Source of the DNA: Actinomycetota bacterium
GTDB taxonomy: Bacteria; Actinomycetota; Acidimicrobiia; Acidimicrobiales; RAAP-2
Reading direction: 5' to 3'
Assembly: GCA_021324355.1 (NCBI GenBank)
Contig: JAJPJD010000002.1
Span: 1 to 44,276, forward strand
DNA: 44,276 nucleotides
In this document: positions 24,234 to 32,853 of the stretch, one piece after another
How the letters are laid out: each line of letters begins with the position of its first letter
How positions within the stretch are numbered: the first letter of the stretch is position 1
Program-made: the position numbers and the translations under genes
The notes under the pieces: generated by a model
What the model saw: only the letters and a program-made list of their open reading frames with translations
Told to the model about the DNA's origin: nothing
Database searches by the model: none

Positions 24234-25090
24234 GGCTTCTCCCGTAGGGTGCTTCGCACGGTGTCGATGATCCGGACCACGCACGATGCCAGGAGGTCGT
24301 CGCAGACGTCTTCGGCTTCCACGGTTCCAGTCCTCGTGTAGAAGGTCGCAACCCGAAACGGGGGCGCGCCGCTGCGGAGGGTTTCGAGGAGGGCCGAGAA
24401 GCACCGCTCCTCCTGGTCCTGCGGCCGGGGGTGACCGGAGCGGACCTGCACGAGAGCGACCGACGCCTGACCGCTGGAAGGTGAGCCAACCACCAGGTCG
24501 AAGACACCGAGCAGCACGACACGCCCCCCCACCAGGGGTACGACGACCCGCTCATGGGTACGGGGCATCCAGCCGGGCTGGAGTCGTGGCCAACGACTGA
24601 CCAAGATGGCTGCCTGGGTCTCAAGCTCGTCGCGGAAGTCACGCAGTTGCGCTCCCTCCATTTGGCGGACGAAGCGAACGATTTCGGCCCTTCGTTTGTC
24701 CAGCTCGAGCGCGCTGAGGCCGTCGGCCAGCGGGTCTTCGATCCGACCCACCGTGACGTACTGGCGGAACAGGACTTCGATGAGTGCCGCGAGCGCCAGG
24801 CCAGGTCCCACCCTTGTGCTCTCGGCCGCGGCCGGCGGGCTCAAGGTCCGCTTAGTGACCACGAGCTCAGTGCTGGGACCAAGCGGGAGGGAGCACAAGC
24901 CATCCTCGAGCCACTCGCGCAGGCCACCGGCCAGACCGGGGTCGACCGGCGGCCGGAGGCGGGTCCGCCCCCTGATCGCGTCGAGCACCTGGTGAGTTCC
25001 GACGCTCGGTGTCGTCCTCGGTGGGGCAGCCAGATCGGGCACCCATCCACCATGGCGGCGGGCTGTGACACTGGGCGTAGGCTTTGGCAT
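24230..25090 (-). CDS. Unknown protein with degenerate PD-(D/E)XK-like core
   Basis: This is an unrecognised 286-residue protein. Residues from about 190 on read VVLLGVFDLVVGSPSSG, SVALVQVRSGHPRPQDQEER, then a helix CFSALLETLRSG and strand FRVATFYTRTG. This resembles RecB/Cas4-like nucleases (GxxD ... (D/E)xK), but the second motif is QVR instead of DxK, so activity is doubtful. The N-terminal half has GGLREWLEDGLCSL and LVVTKRTLSPP followed by helices. It looks homologous to the downstream gene with which it overlaps by ATGA. The ATG at 25090 touches the divergent gene's start; a GTG at 25042 (residue 17) is a possible start that would clear the divergent -10 box. Confidence 0.72.
   Translation of the reverse strand: MPKPTPSVTARRHGGWVPDLAAPPRTTPSVGTHQVLDAIRGRTRLRPPVDPGLAGGLREWLEDGLCSLPLGPSTELVVTKRTLSPPAAAESTRVGPGLALAALIEVLFRQYVTVGRIEDPLADGLSALELDKRRAEIVRFVRQMEGAQLRDFRDELETQAAILVSRWPRLQPGWMPRTHERVVVPLVGGRVVLLGVFDLVVGSPSSGQASVALVQVRSGHPRPQDQEERCFSALLETLRSGAPPFRVATFYTRTGTVEAEDVCDDLLASCVVRIIDTVRSTLREKP
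25078..25090 (+). promoter_or_regulatory. -10 box of the small membrane protein/patatin operon
   Basis: TAGGCT (25078-25083) lies seven bases before the GTG at 25091. It sits inside the first codons of the opposite-strand gene if that gene starts at 25090. Confidence 0.5.
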
Positions 25091-25321
25091 GTGGTGTCGG
25101 TCCAGCTGGTTGCGGCGACTGATGTGGCCTTCGGGATCGTCTTCGCCATCTTCGTGGCCGCCCTCGGCGTCCTGGCCTTCCTCGCGATCCGCTGGGGAGT
25201 TCGGCGTGACCGGGCGGGGAGGGAGGCGTGGCGGCGGCGGCTCGAAGCGGCATCGACTGGCTCACCGTCGCCCGCGGGGCACCGTGGGGCCCCTCCTCCT
25301 CGTCGCCGCGATCGCAGGTGA
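25091..25321 (+). CDS. Small single-span membrane protein
   Basis: The 76-residue protein starts at GTG 25091 behind a TAGGCT box. One membrane helix (VAFGIVFAIFVAALGVLAFLA in part, residues about 12-32) is followed by a basic segment RWGVRRDRAGREAWRRR and a Pro/Arg-rich tail, so the C-terminus is probably cytoplasmic. Its stop overlaps the patatin gene start (GTGA), so the two are translationally coupled. I recognise no family. The coupling and promoter make it credible as a gene; it may anchor or regulate the lipase, which is inference. Confidence 0.65.
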   Translation: MVSVQLVAATDVAFGIVFAIFVAALGVLAFLAIRWGVRRDRAGREAWRRRLEAASTGSPSPAGHRGAPPPRRRDRR

Positions 25322-26187
25322 CACCTCGCCGCCTGCCCTGGTTCCGGCGTCGCGAGCCCAAGACGGCCTTCGTCCTTGGCGGGGGCGGTTCGCGTGGTGC
25401 GGTTCAGGTAGGCATGCTCGCCGAGCTCGTGCAGCGGGGCATCCGGGCCGACCGGGTCTATGGTGCATCGGTCGGTGCGGTGAACGCCGCTGCCTACGCG
25501 GCTGATCCCACAGTTGAGGGGATCAAGCGCCTCGAAGACGTCTGGGTGAACTTGAGGCCGGACGACGTCTTTCCTCGGGCTCGCGTCCATGGCCCGTGGC
25601 TTTTCTTCCAACAGCGCTTGTCGGTGTATTCCAACAGCGGGCTGCGCAGGATCTTGGAGTCCGGGTTGGAGATCGACCGAATCGAGGACACCGCGATCCC
25701 CCTCGAGGTGGTCGCGACCTCGCTGCGCGATGGATCCGAGCGATGGTTCGACTCGGGGCCCATCGTGGACGCTGTGCTCGCGTCGGCGGCCATTCCTGGA
25801 ATCTTCCCTCCGGTCACGATCGACGGCGAGGCGTTCATCGATGGAGGCGTGGTTGACAACGTGCCGGTCAGCCGGGCCGCTGCCTGGGGGGCGACGCGCA
25901 TCTTCGTGCTCCTCTGCGGCCCGCCCCGCCACACCCCTCTGCCGACCAAGCGGCCCATCGAGGCCGTCATCTCTGCGTTGTTCACCAGCGTCCACGCCCG
26001 GTTCGCGCGGGAGATCGAAGAGCTACAACGCCGGCCCGGACTCCAAGTGGTCGTCCTGCGCGGGACCGAGCGCGTGCCCGAGGACTTTCGAGACTTCGGG
26101 TACTCGCCCCAGCTGATCGATGCGGGCCGGCGGGAGGTGGAGCGAGCCCTCGATGCTTTGGCCGGTCACAGGTCCGTGCTGGGCTGA
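25318..26187 (+). CDS. Patatin-like phospholipase (RssA type)
   Basis: This 289-residue protein is a patatin-fold lipid acyl hydrolase. It has the oxyanion loop GGGGSRG (residues 21-27), the nucleophile elbow GASVG (Ser51) and the catalytic Asp in FIDGGVVDNVP (Asp175), forming the Ser-Asp dyad. No signal peptide is seen, so it acts in the cytoplasm or at the inner face of the membrane. The start is the GTG overlapping the small membrane protein's stop; the longer open frame from 25228 would run inside that gene. The lhr gene starts five bases after its stop, so all three may be one transcript. Confidence 0.92.
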   Translation: MTPRRLPWFRRREPKTAFVLGGGGSRGAVQVGMLAELVQRGIRADRVYGASVGAVNAAAYAADPTVEGIKRLEDVWVNLRPDDVFPRARVHGPWLFFQQRLSVYSNSGLRRILESGLEIDRIEDTAIPLEVVATSLRDGSERWFDSGPIVDAVLASAAIPGIFPPVTIDGEAFIDGGVVDNVPVSRAAAWGATRIFVLLCGPPRHTPLPTKRPIEAVISALFTSVHARFAREIEELQRRPGLQVVVLRGTERVPEDFRDFGYSPQLIDAGRREVERALDALAGHRSVLG

Positions 26188-26191
26188 TCTG

Positions 26192-29100
26192 GTGACGCGC
26201 GCCGCCAGCCAGCCAGGGCCGGACGTGCTCGAGCTCCTCCACCCGGTGGTCAGCTCGTGGTTCTCCCGGGCCTTTCCCGGCGGGCCGACCGAGCCACAGG
26301 CTCGAGCCTGGCCTCAGGTGATGTCCGGTCGGGACGTCCTGGTTGCGTCACCAACCGGGACCGGGAAGACCCTCACTGGATTCCTGGTCGCGATCGATGC
26401 CATCTGTCGGGCCGAAATGACTGGGACCGCGAACTCGGCTGCTCCTCACGTGTTGTACGTCTCGCCGCTGCGGGCCCTTGCCGCCGACGTTCACCAGAAC
26501 CTGCTGGTACCCCTGGAGGGGATTCGCGCCGAGGCGGTACGGCTGGGGATGCCGGTTCCGGAGATCTCGGTGGCCACCAGAACCGGCGATACGCCGCCCG
26601 CACAGCGACGAGCGATGCAGAAAACGCCGCCCCACCTGCTGGTCACGACGCCCGAGTCCCTTTATCTGCTCCTCACCGCAGCATCGAGCCGGGCCCAACT
26701 CGGTCACGTGCGGACGGTGATCGTCGACGAAGTGCACACGCTGGCCCGGGACAAACGGGGCAGCCATCTCGCGCTCAGCCTCGAACGCCTTGCCAACCTT
26801 GTTGAAGCGGACGGTGGCCGGCTCCAGCGGATCGGCTTGTCGGCGACGCAGCGTCCACTTGATGTCGTGGCTCGCCTGCTCGGCGGGTCGGGTCCCAGCC
26901 GGCCGCTCCCCCAGATCATCGATTGTGGCCACCGGCGTGATCTCGATGTCGCCATCGAACTGCCAGACGCCGAGCTGGAGGCGGTCGCTCCTTCGGGACA
27001 GTTCGGGCAGGTTCTTGATCGCCTCGCCGAACTGGTGGTCGCTCACCGGACGACCCTTGTCTTCGTCAACACTCGCAAGATGGCCGAGCGGGTGGCCCAT
27101 CAGCTTTCCGAACGGCTCGAGTCGGGTGCGGGGCTCGGGGGTGACCGGCTCCTGGTGGCTGCCCACCATGGGAGCCTGTCAGCCGAGCGTCGGCGGATCG
27201 TCGAAGCGCAGCTGCGTGCCGGAGAGCTCCGAGCCTTGGTCGCCACCTCATCGCTCGAGCTCGGGATCGATGTCGGGCCGGTGGAGCTGGTCTGTCAGCT
27301 CGGCTCGCCTCGGTCGATCGGGACCTTCCTGCAGCGAGTAGGGAGGGCAAACCACACCCTCGAAGGCACACCGGCCGGCCGCCTGTTCCCGATGACTCGA
27401 GACGAGCTGGTCGAGTGCGTCGCACTGCTGGCCGCGGTGCGTGCCGGACACCTCGACCTCCTCCAGCCGCCCCAACGACCTCTTGACGTGCTTGCGCAGC
27501 AGCTGGTGGCCGAGGTGGCCGCAGCCAGCGAATGGACCGAAGCCGACCTTCTCGAGCTGGTCCGCCGAGCCACGCCTTACGCCGAACTCGGCGACGAGGA
27601 GTTCGAATCGGTGGTGGCGCTGGTGTCCGAAGGGATCATGACCGGGAGGGGCCGCAGGGGTGCGCACCTGCACCGCGACGGTGTGCACGGCGTCCTGCGG
27701 CCGAGGCGTGGCGCCCGGATCGCGGCATTGACCAGCGGCGGCGCGATCCCTGAGACCGGTGACTACCGCGTCGTCCTCGATCCTGACGGGGTGACGGTCG
27801 GATCGGTCCACGAGGACTTTGCTGTCGAAGCGACCATTGGTGACATCTTTTTGCTCGGGACGCACTCCTGGCGGGTGAACAAGGTGGAGGTGGGAACGGT
27901 CCGGGTACAAGACGCTGGCACGTTGCCACCGACCGTCCCGTTCTGGCTCGGAGAAGCCCCGGCCCGCACGCTGGAGCTCTCGCTCGAGGTCAGCCGGCTC
28001 CGCCAAATGGTGGACGACCGGCTGGCCAGCGGCGACGACCGGGGTGCACGGCTGGCGGTGCACGAGCTCTCCGGGGCGTGCGAGGAGGCGGTCAATCAGG
28101 TCGTGGACTACCTGGCCGCCGGACGGGCAGCGCTCGGGTGCCTTCCGACCCAGGAGCGGATCGTCGTGGAGCGGTTCTTCGATGACACCGAAGGAACCCA
28201 GCTCGTCATTCACAGCCCGTTCGGGGCGGCCGTCAACCGAGCCCTCGGGCTGGCATTGCGCAAGCGCTTTTGCGTCTCTTTCGACTTTGAGCTCCAGGCA
28301 GCGGCCGACGATGACACCGTCTTGTTGTCCCTCGGCCCCCAGCACAGCTTCCCGCTGTCGCAGGTCACCAAGATGCTCCCGAGCCGGCGAGCTGAAGAGG
28401 TGCTCACTCAAGCCGTGTTGCCCCACCCGATGTTCGCTGCTCGCTGGCGTTGGAACCTGAACCGAGCTCTCGTCGTCCCCCGGTCGCGCAATGGGCAGCG
28501 GCGCCCGATTCACCTCCAGCGCATGGAGGCCGACGACCTGCTGGCGGCGACGTGGCCGGCGCTGGCGGCATGCCAGGAGAACGCCCCCCCGGGACCGATC
28601 GCGGTCCCAGACCACGTGCTCGTCCGCCAAACGGTCCACGACTGCCTCCACGAGGCCCTCGACGTGGCGGGCCTCGTCGGTCTCTTGGAGCGAATCGAGG
28701 CGGGCGACGTCCAGGTCGAGCTCGTCGAGGCGGTCGAACCGTCCCCGCTCGCGCACGGGATCCTCACCGGGCGGCCGTACACCTTCTTGGACGACGCGCC
28801 GCTGGAGGAGCGGCGGTCCAGGGCGACGCCGATCGGCCGTGGACTGGTCCCGAGGCCGGACCACCCGGTGCCAGGGCCCGAGCTCGCCCCCCTTGACCCG
28901 GAGGCGGTCCAGACTGTCCTCGGGCAGGTCGCTCCCCAGCCCCGCGACCCTGAAGAGCTCCATGATCTGTTGCTCTCCTTGGTTCGAGCGAGGCCGGTCG
29001 AAGCGTGGCGGGGGCACTTCGCGGCGCTGGTCGAGGCGGGCCGGGCGACGAGCGCCGGCGGCTGCTGGGTGGCGACCGAGCGGATTGCAGCAGCCCGGTC

Positions 29101-30433
29101 GATCGAGCACGACGACGACGCCGCAGCCGAGTGCGTCTTCGGGCACCTGGCCGTCGCCGGACCGGTGAGCGCCGAGCGCCTGGTCGCCGATGGTCCGTTG
29201 CCCTCCGGCCTCGTTCGCGGGGCCCCGCTGTCCGCCGGCCGGGCCCGGAGCGCACTGGCCCGCCTGGAGGGTGCGGGGAGCGCGATTCAGTTGACCGGCG
29301 GTGAGTGGTGCGCTCGGCACCTTCTGGTCCGCATGCATGCAGCAAGCCGATCTCGGCGACGCAGCCGAGTGGAGCCGGCCAGCATCGCCCAGTTCGTGCA
29401 GTTCCTGGCCCGCTGGCAACACGTGGCGCCGGGGACCCAGCTGGAGGGCCGGTCGGGGTTGCTCGGGGTGATCGAGCAGCTGGCCGGGTACGAGGCCGCA
29501 GCCGGAGCGTGGGAGCGGCACCTCTTCCCGGCGAGGGTCGTCGGCTACGAACCGAGCTGGCTCGACGAGCTGTGCCTGTCGGGAGAGGTTGCCTGGGGCC
29601 GCTTGGCGCCGCGGGGCCTCGGCTCGGACCCAACGGCGCGGCGCGGCGGGGCGACACCGTCGTCGGCTACCCCGCTCGCCTTCGCTCGCCGGGAGGACTT
29701 GGGGTGGCTGCTCGCCGCCGTTCGGGCTGGCGAGCAGACCGCCGAGCCCTCGGTGGGTGCGGCTGCGGACCTCCTGGCCGTTCTTCGATCCCGGGGTGCG
29801 AGCTTCCGCGCCGACCTGGTGTCCGCTACTGGACGGCTCCCGAGCGAGGTCGACGAAGGGTTGTGGGATCTCGTTGCTCGCGGGTTGGTCACCGCCGACG
29901 CGTTCTCTGCGGTCCGCCAGCTGCTGCGGGCGCGGCCTTCGAGGCCCCGTGCTGGGCCGCCGCAGCGGAGGCTCGCCCGGCGACGGGCACGCACGGGCTC
30001 GGGTGTTGGTGAGGGTCGGTGGTCGCTCATGCCCTCTGACGTCCAGCCGCCGACCGACGAACTGGCCGAGGCCGTGGCTTCGCAGCTGCTCGAGCGGTGG
30101 GGAGTGGTCAGCTGGGAGTTGTGGTCGCAGGAGTCCTTCCGGGTGCCCTGGCGGGCAGTGATCGGCGCGCTGCGTCGCTTCGAGGCCCGAGGCGTCGCCC
30201 TCGGGGGCCGGTTCGTGGCCGGGCTCTCCGGGGAGCAGTACGCGCTGGGCGAGGCGGCGCAGCTGCTTGCGTCGGTCCGGCGAGACCAGGTCGACGAGAC
30301 CGTGGTCGTTGCCGGATCGGACCCGCTGAACTTGACCGGCGCGGTCCTAGGTGGCGCCCGGGTCCCGGCTGTGCGGAACCGGATGGTTTCGTTCCGCGCC
30401 GGCGTGGTCGTCGAGGAACACGCGCTGGCCTGA
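26192..30433 (+). CDS. lhr: Large ATP-dependent helicase Lhr
   Basis: Lhr is a superfamily 2 DNA helicase induced by DNA damage in mycobacteria. The 1413-residue protein has Walker A SPTGTGKT (53-60), motif Ia YVSPLRALAADV, DEVH box (179-182), SAT motif LSATQRP, and motifs IV-VI (LVFVNTRKMAERVA, LVATSSLELGIDVG, QRVGRANH). The winged-helix and beta-barrel core follow (ETGDYRVVLDPDG, LGTHSWRVNKVE), then the long Lhr C-terminal domain of about 550 residues. It is slightly shorter than the mycobacterial enzyme (about 1500). GTG at 26192 lies just after the patatin gene; the open frame upstream lies in that gene. It ends 20 bases before pxpA. Confidence 0.95.
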   Translation: MTRAASQPGPDVLELLHPVVSSWFSRAFPGGPTEPQARAWPQVMSGRDVLVASPTGTGKTLTGFLVAIDAICRAEMTGTANSAAPHVLYVSPLRALAADVHQNLLVPLEGIRAEAVRLGMPVPEISVATRTGDTPPAQRRAMQKTPPHLLVTTPESLYLLLTAASSRAQLGHVRTVIVDEVHTLARDKRGSHLALSLERLANLVEADGGRLQRIGLSATQRPLDVVARLLGGSGPSRPLPQIIDCGHRRDLDVAIELPDAELEAVAPSGQFGQVLDRLAELVVAHRTTLVFVNTRKMAERVAHQLSERLESGAGLGGDRLLVAAHHGSLSAERRRIVEAQLRAGELRALVATSSLELGIDVGPVELVCQLGSPRSIGTFLQRVGRANHTLEGTPAGRLFPMTRDELVECVALLAAVRAGHLDLLQPPQRPLDVLAQQLVAEVAAASEWTEADLLELVRRATPYAELGDEEFESVVALVSEGIMTGRGRRGAHLHRDGVHGVLRPRRGARIAALTSGGAIPETGDYRVVLDPDGVTVGSVHEDFAVEATIGDIFLLGTHSWRVNKVEVGTVRVQDAGTLPPTVPFWLGEAPARTLELSLEVSRLRQMVDDRLASGDDRGARLAVHELSGACEEAVNQVVDYLAAGRAALGCLPTQERIVVERFFDDTEGTQLVIHSPFGAAVNRALGLALRKRFCVSFDFELQAAADDDTVLLSLGPQHSFPLSQVTKMLPSRRAEEVLTQAVLPHPMFAARWRWNLNRALVVPRSRNGQRRPIHLQRMEADDLLAATWPALAACQENAPPGPIAVPDHVLVRQTVHDCLHEALDVAGLVGLLERIEAGDVQVELVEAVEPSPLAHGILTGRPYTFLDDAPLEERRSRATPIGRGLVPRPDHPVPGPELAPLDPEAVQTVLGQVAPQPRDPEELHDLLLSLVRARPVEAWRGHFAALVEAGRATSAGGCWVATERIAAARSIEHDDDAAAECVFGHLAVAGPVSAERLVADGPLPSGLVRGAPLSAGRARSALARLEGAGSAIQLTGGEWCARHLLVRMHAASRSRRRSRVEPASIAQFVQFLARWQHVAPGTQLEGRSGLLGVIEQLAGYEAAAGAWERHLFPARVVGYEPSWLDELCLSGEVAWGRLAPRGLGSDPTARRGGATPSSATPLAFARREDLGWLLAAVRAGEQTAEPSVGAAADLLAVLRSRGASFRADLVSATGRLPSEVDEGLWDLVARGLVTADAFSAVRQLLRARPSRPRAGPPQRRLARRRARTGSGVGEGRWSLMPSDVQPPTDELAEAVASQLLERWGVVSWELWSQESFRVPWRAVIGALRRFEARGVALGGRFVAGLSGEQYALGEAAQLLASVRRDQVDETVVVAGSDPLNLTGAVLGGARVPAVRNRMVSFRAGVVVEEHALA

Positions 30434-30441
30434 GCCGCTGG

Positions 30442-30454
30442 GATACTGGCGCCA
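30442..30454 (+). promoter_or_regulatory. pxpA extended -10 box, leaderless start
   Basis: TGG plus GATACT (30439-30447) forms an extended -10 element, six bases before the ATG at 30454. No -35 element or ribosome site is seen. Confidence 0.5.
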
Positions 30455-31224
30455 TGGGCGTGGCCCGGTCCATCGACCTCAATGCCGACCTTGGTGAGCG
30501 CTACGACGGCTGGCAGCCGGGTGTTGACGACGCCTTGCTCGCCGTGGTGACCACCGCCCACATCGCCTGTGGCTTCCACTCGGGGGACCCCGACGTGATG
30601 GTCGAGACCGTGAGGGCGGCGGCGGCTCGCGGCGCAGCCGTCGGTGCGCACCCTTCATACCCCGACCGAGAGGGCTTCGGGCGCCGCCCGATGGACCTGG
30701 GCCTGGACCAGGTCCGAGCAGCCGTCTTGTACCAGGTGGGGGCGCTCCAGGGGATCGCCCGCGCCGAGGGCGCAACCGTGGTCTCGGTCAAGCCTCACGG
30801 CTCGCTCTACAACCGGATGGCCGTCGAGGCCGATTGTGCACGCGCGGTCGCCGAGGCGGTGCAGCAGCTCGATCCGAACCTGTGGCTGGTCGTGCCGGCT
30901 GGGACGCCGGCGGTCGACGCCGCCCGATCAGTGGGGGTCCGGGTGGCTCAGGAGGCCTTCTGTGATCGCACCTATCAACCGGACGGGACCCTTACGTCCC
31001 GGGGTGCCGCCGGCGCAGTGCTCACCGACCCGGAGGCAGTGCAGGCGCAGGCAGTGCGCCTCGCTCACGATCACTGCGTGGAGGCGTCCGACGGGTCGAT
31101 CCTCCACTTGGAACCCGACACTCTCTGCATCCATGGCGACACACCCGGCGCCGCCGACCTCGCCGGCGCGGTGCGGCGCGCGCTGGAAGCCCATCTCGAG
31201 GTCAGCCCGTTCGCAGCCAGATGA
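30454..31224 (+). CDS. pxpA: 5-oxoprolinase subunit PxpA (LamB/YcsF family)
   Basis: PxpA works with PxpB and PxpC to open 5-oxoproline (pyroglutamate), a spontaneous glutamine/glutamate damage product, to glutamate with ATP. The 256-residue protein shows IDLNADLGERYDGW, HIACGFHSGDPDVM, VGAHPSYPDREGFGRRPM, VKPHGSLYNRMAV, FCDRTYQPDGTLTSRG and LCIHGDTPGA, all family signatures. It begins at ATG with a leaderless -10 box and overlaps the fused pxpB-pxpC gene by ATGA. Confidence 0.96.
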   Translation: MGVARSIDLNADLGERYDGWQPGVDDALLAVVTTAHIACGFHSGDPDVMVETVRAAAARGAAVGAHPSYPDREGFGRRPMDLGLDQVRAAVLYQVGALQGIARAEGATVVSVKPHGSLYNRMAVEADCARAVAEAVQQLDPNLWLVVPAGTPAVDAARSVGVRVAQEAFCDRTYQPDGTLTSRGAAGAVLTDPEAVQAQAVRLAHDHCVEASDGSILHLEPDTLCIHGDTPGAADLAGAVRRALEAHLEVSPFAAR

Positions 31225-32846
31225 CTGGCTCCCGCTTGCCGGCCGATCGAGGCGTCCAGTTGTTCGGGGACAGTGCGCTGTTCCTTGCGGCCTCGGGACC
31301 CGAAGCCGCCGGCGGGCTCGGCGAGGCGATCCGGGCCGCTTGTGTTCCCGGTGTCCTCGACGTGGTTGCCGGCTTGGACTCCGTGCTCGTCCACGTCGAC
31401 CCGGACTGCGACGTGGATGTCGTCAGCCACCAGCTCGTCGACGTTCGTGTCCGCCGCCGGCTGAGGCGCCGTCGGACGGTGGTCCTCCGGGTGGCGTTCG
31501 ATGGCCCCGATCTCGATGAAGTCGGGGTCCGAAGCGGACTCGGGGTCGACGGCGTCCGTCGGGCCCTGTGCTCGAGGCCGTTGCGGGTCGCCTTCCTCGG
31601 GTTCACCCCAGGCTTCGCCTACTTGCGCGGTCTCCCCGGGCCGCTGGCCCGGGTGGCCCGCCGTCCGAGCCCTCGACCCCGGGTCCCGGCCGGGTCGGTG
31701 GCTGTCGGTGGTGGCCACGCCGCGGTGTACCCCCAGGCCACCCCAGGTGGCTGGCAGCTCGTCGGGCGGACGGACGCGACGTTGTTCGACCCGGACACGC
31801 CACCGTATGCGACGTTGGCACCGGGAGACACGGTCCGCTTCGAGGAGGTGGAACCGGGCGAGCTCGGGCCACCACTCGAGCCGCGCCGAACCCTGCCCCG
31901 CCGCGCCCCCGACGCGGCGTTCGAGGTCCGTTCCCCTGGGGCGCTGACCACCCCGCAGGACACCGGCCGCATCGGTTTCGCCCACCTCGGAGTCCCGCGC
32001 TCGGGGGCCGCCGACCCCGACGCCTACGCCCTGGCCAATGCCCTGGTCGGGAACCCGCCGGACGCGGCCTGCCTGGAAATGACCGCGCACGGTCCTGATC
32101 TGCTGTGTCGGCGGGAGGTCCACGTGGCTGTGGTGGGCAGGGACGCGGCGGTGAGCGTCGACGGCCGACCGGCTCCGGTGGGCCGGGTCATCCCCCTGGC
32201 TCCAGGCCAGCGCCTGCGGGTGGGTCACACCGGTCGGGACCTTCGGGCGTATCTGGCCGTGCGGGGCGGCTTCGACACCCCGCTGGTTCTGGGGTCGCGC
32301 TCGGTCGACCGGCTAGTCGGCCTCGGCGGCGAGCCGTTGGCTGTCGGTGACGAGCTCGGGATCGGCGAGCCCGCCGGGCCGCTCGCTGACCATCTCGTCC
32401 CCGGCCCTCCTCTCCGCAGCGAGCCGTCCCGACGGGTGTTGCGGGTCCTGCCCTTGGAGGCAGATCGGGCATCGACGCTGTTCGGCCGGCCCTTCCGGGT
32501 CGACTCGGCGAGCGACCGGGTGGGCATCCGGCTCGAGGCGCTCGACGAGGGAGCGACGGCAGGCGTCGGCGGCGAGCGTTCCTCGGTCGGCACCACCATC
32601 GGGACTGTTCAGGTCCCGCCCGGTGGCGACCCGGTGATCCTGGGGCCGGACCATGCCACCGTTGGGGGCTATGCAGTCCCGGCGGTGGTGATCTCGGCCG
32701 ACTGGGGCGAGCTCGGTCGGTGCCAACCAGGGGACCTGGTCGAGCTGCAGCCGGTCGACGCTGCCGAGGCGTCCCGAGCTCGGCAGGCCCGGGCCAGAGC
32801 CCTGGCTGCGGCGGTCGCAGGCCACTATCCGCTGCGCACGGCGTGA
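31221..32846 (+). CDS. Fused 5-oxoprolinase subunits PxpB-PxpC (KipI-KipA)
   Basis: This 541-residue protein joins the two remaining subunits of the prokaryotic 5-oxoprolinase. The PxpB part (about 1-215) has FGDSALFLAA, VAFLGFTPGFAYLRGLP, RVPAGSVAVGGGHAAVYPQ and GGWQLVGRTD. The PxpC part (about 225-541) has GALTTPQDTGRIGFAHLGVPR, GAADPDAYALANALVGN, YLAVRGGFDTPLVLGSRS and GYAVPAVVISADWGELGRCQPGD. The linker is short. The longest of these are broken here only for display. Such fusions are known in other bacteria. It starts at ATG overlapping pxpA and ends 7 bases before the convergent permease gene. Confidence 0.93.
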   Translation: MTGSRLPADRGVQLFGDSALFLAASGPEAAGGLGEAIRAACVPGVLDVVAGLDSVLVHVDPDCDVDVVSHQLVDVRVRRRLRRRRTVVLRVAFDGPDLDEVGVRSGLGVDGVRRALCSRPLRVAFLGFTPGFAYLRGLPGPLARVARRPSPRPRVPAGSVAVGGGHAAVYPQATPGGWQLVGRTDATLFDPDTPPYATLAPGDTVRFEEVEPGELGPPLEPRRTLPRRAPDAAFEVRSPGALTTPQDTGRIGFAHLGVPRSGAADPDAYALANALVGNPPDAACLEMTAHGPDLLCRREVHVAVVGRDAAVSVDGRPAPVGRVIPLAPGQRLRVGHTGRDLRAYLAVRGGFDTPLVLGSRSVDRLVGLGGEPLAVGDELGIGEPAGPLADHLVPGPPLRSEPSRRVLRVLPLEADRASTLFGRPFRVDSASDRVGIRLEALDEGATAGVGGERSSVGTTIGTVQVPPGGDPVILGPDHATVGGYAVPAVVISADWGELGRCQPGDLVELQPVDAAEASRARQARARALAAAVAGHYPLRTA

Positions 32847-32853
32847 GGCGGAC

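Noticed and set aside
23127-25090. Integrated element at tRNA-Ser(UGA)
   Set aside because: No integrase, no repeated tRNA 3' end and no change in base composition are visible; the neighbours look like chromosomal genes.
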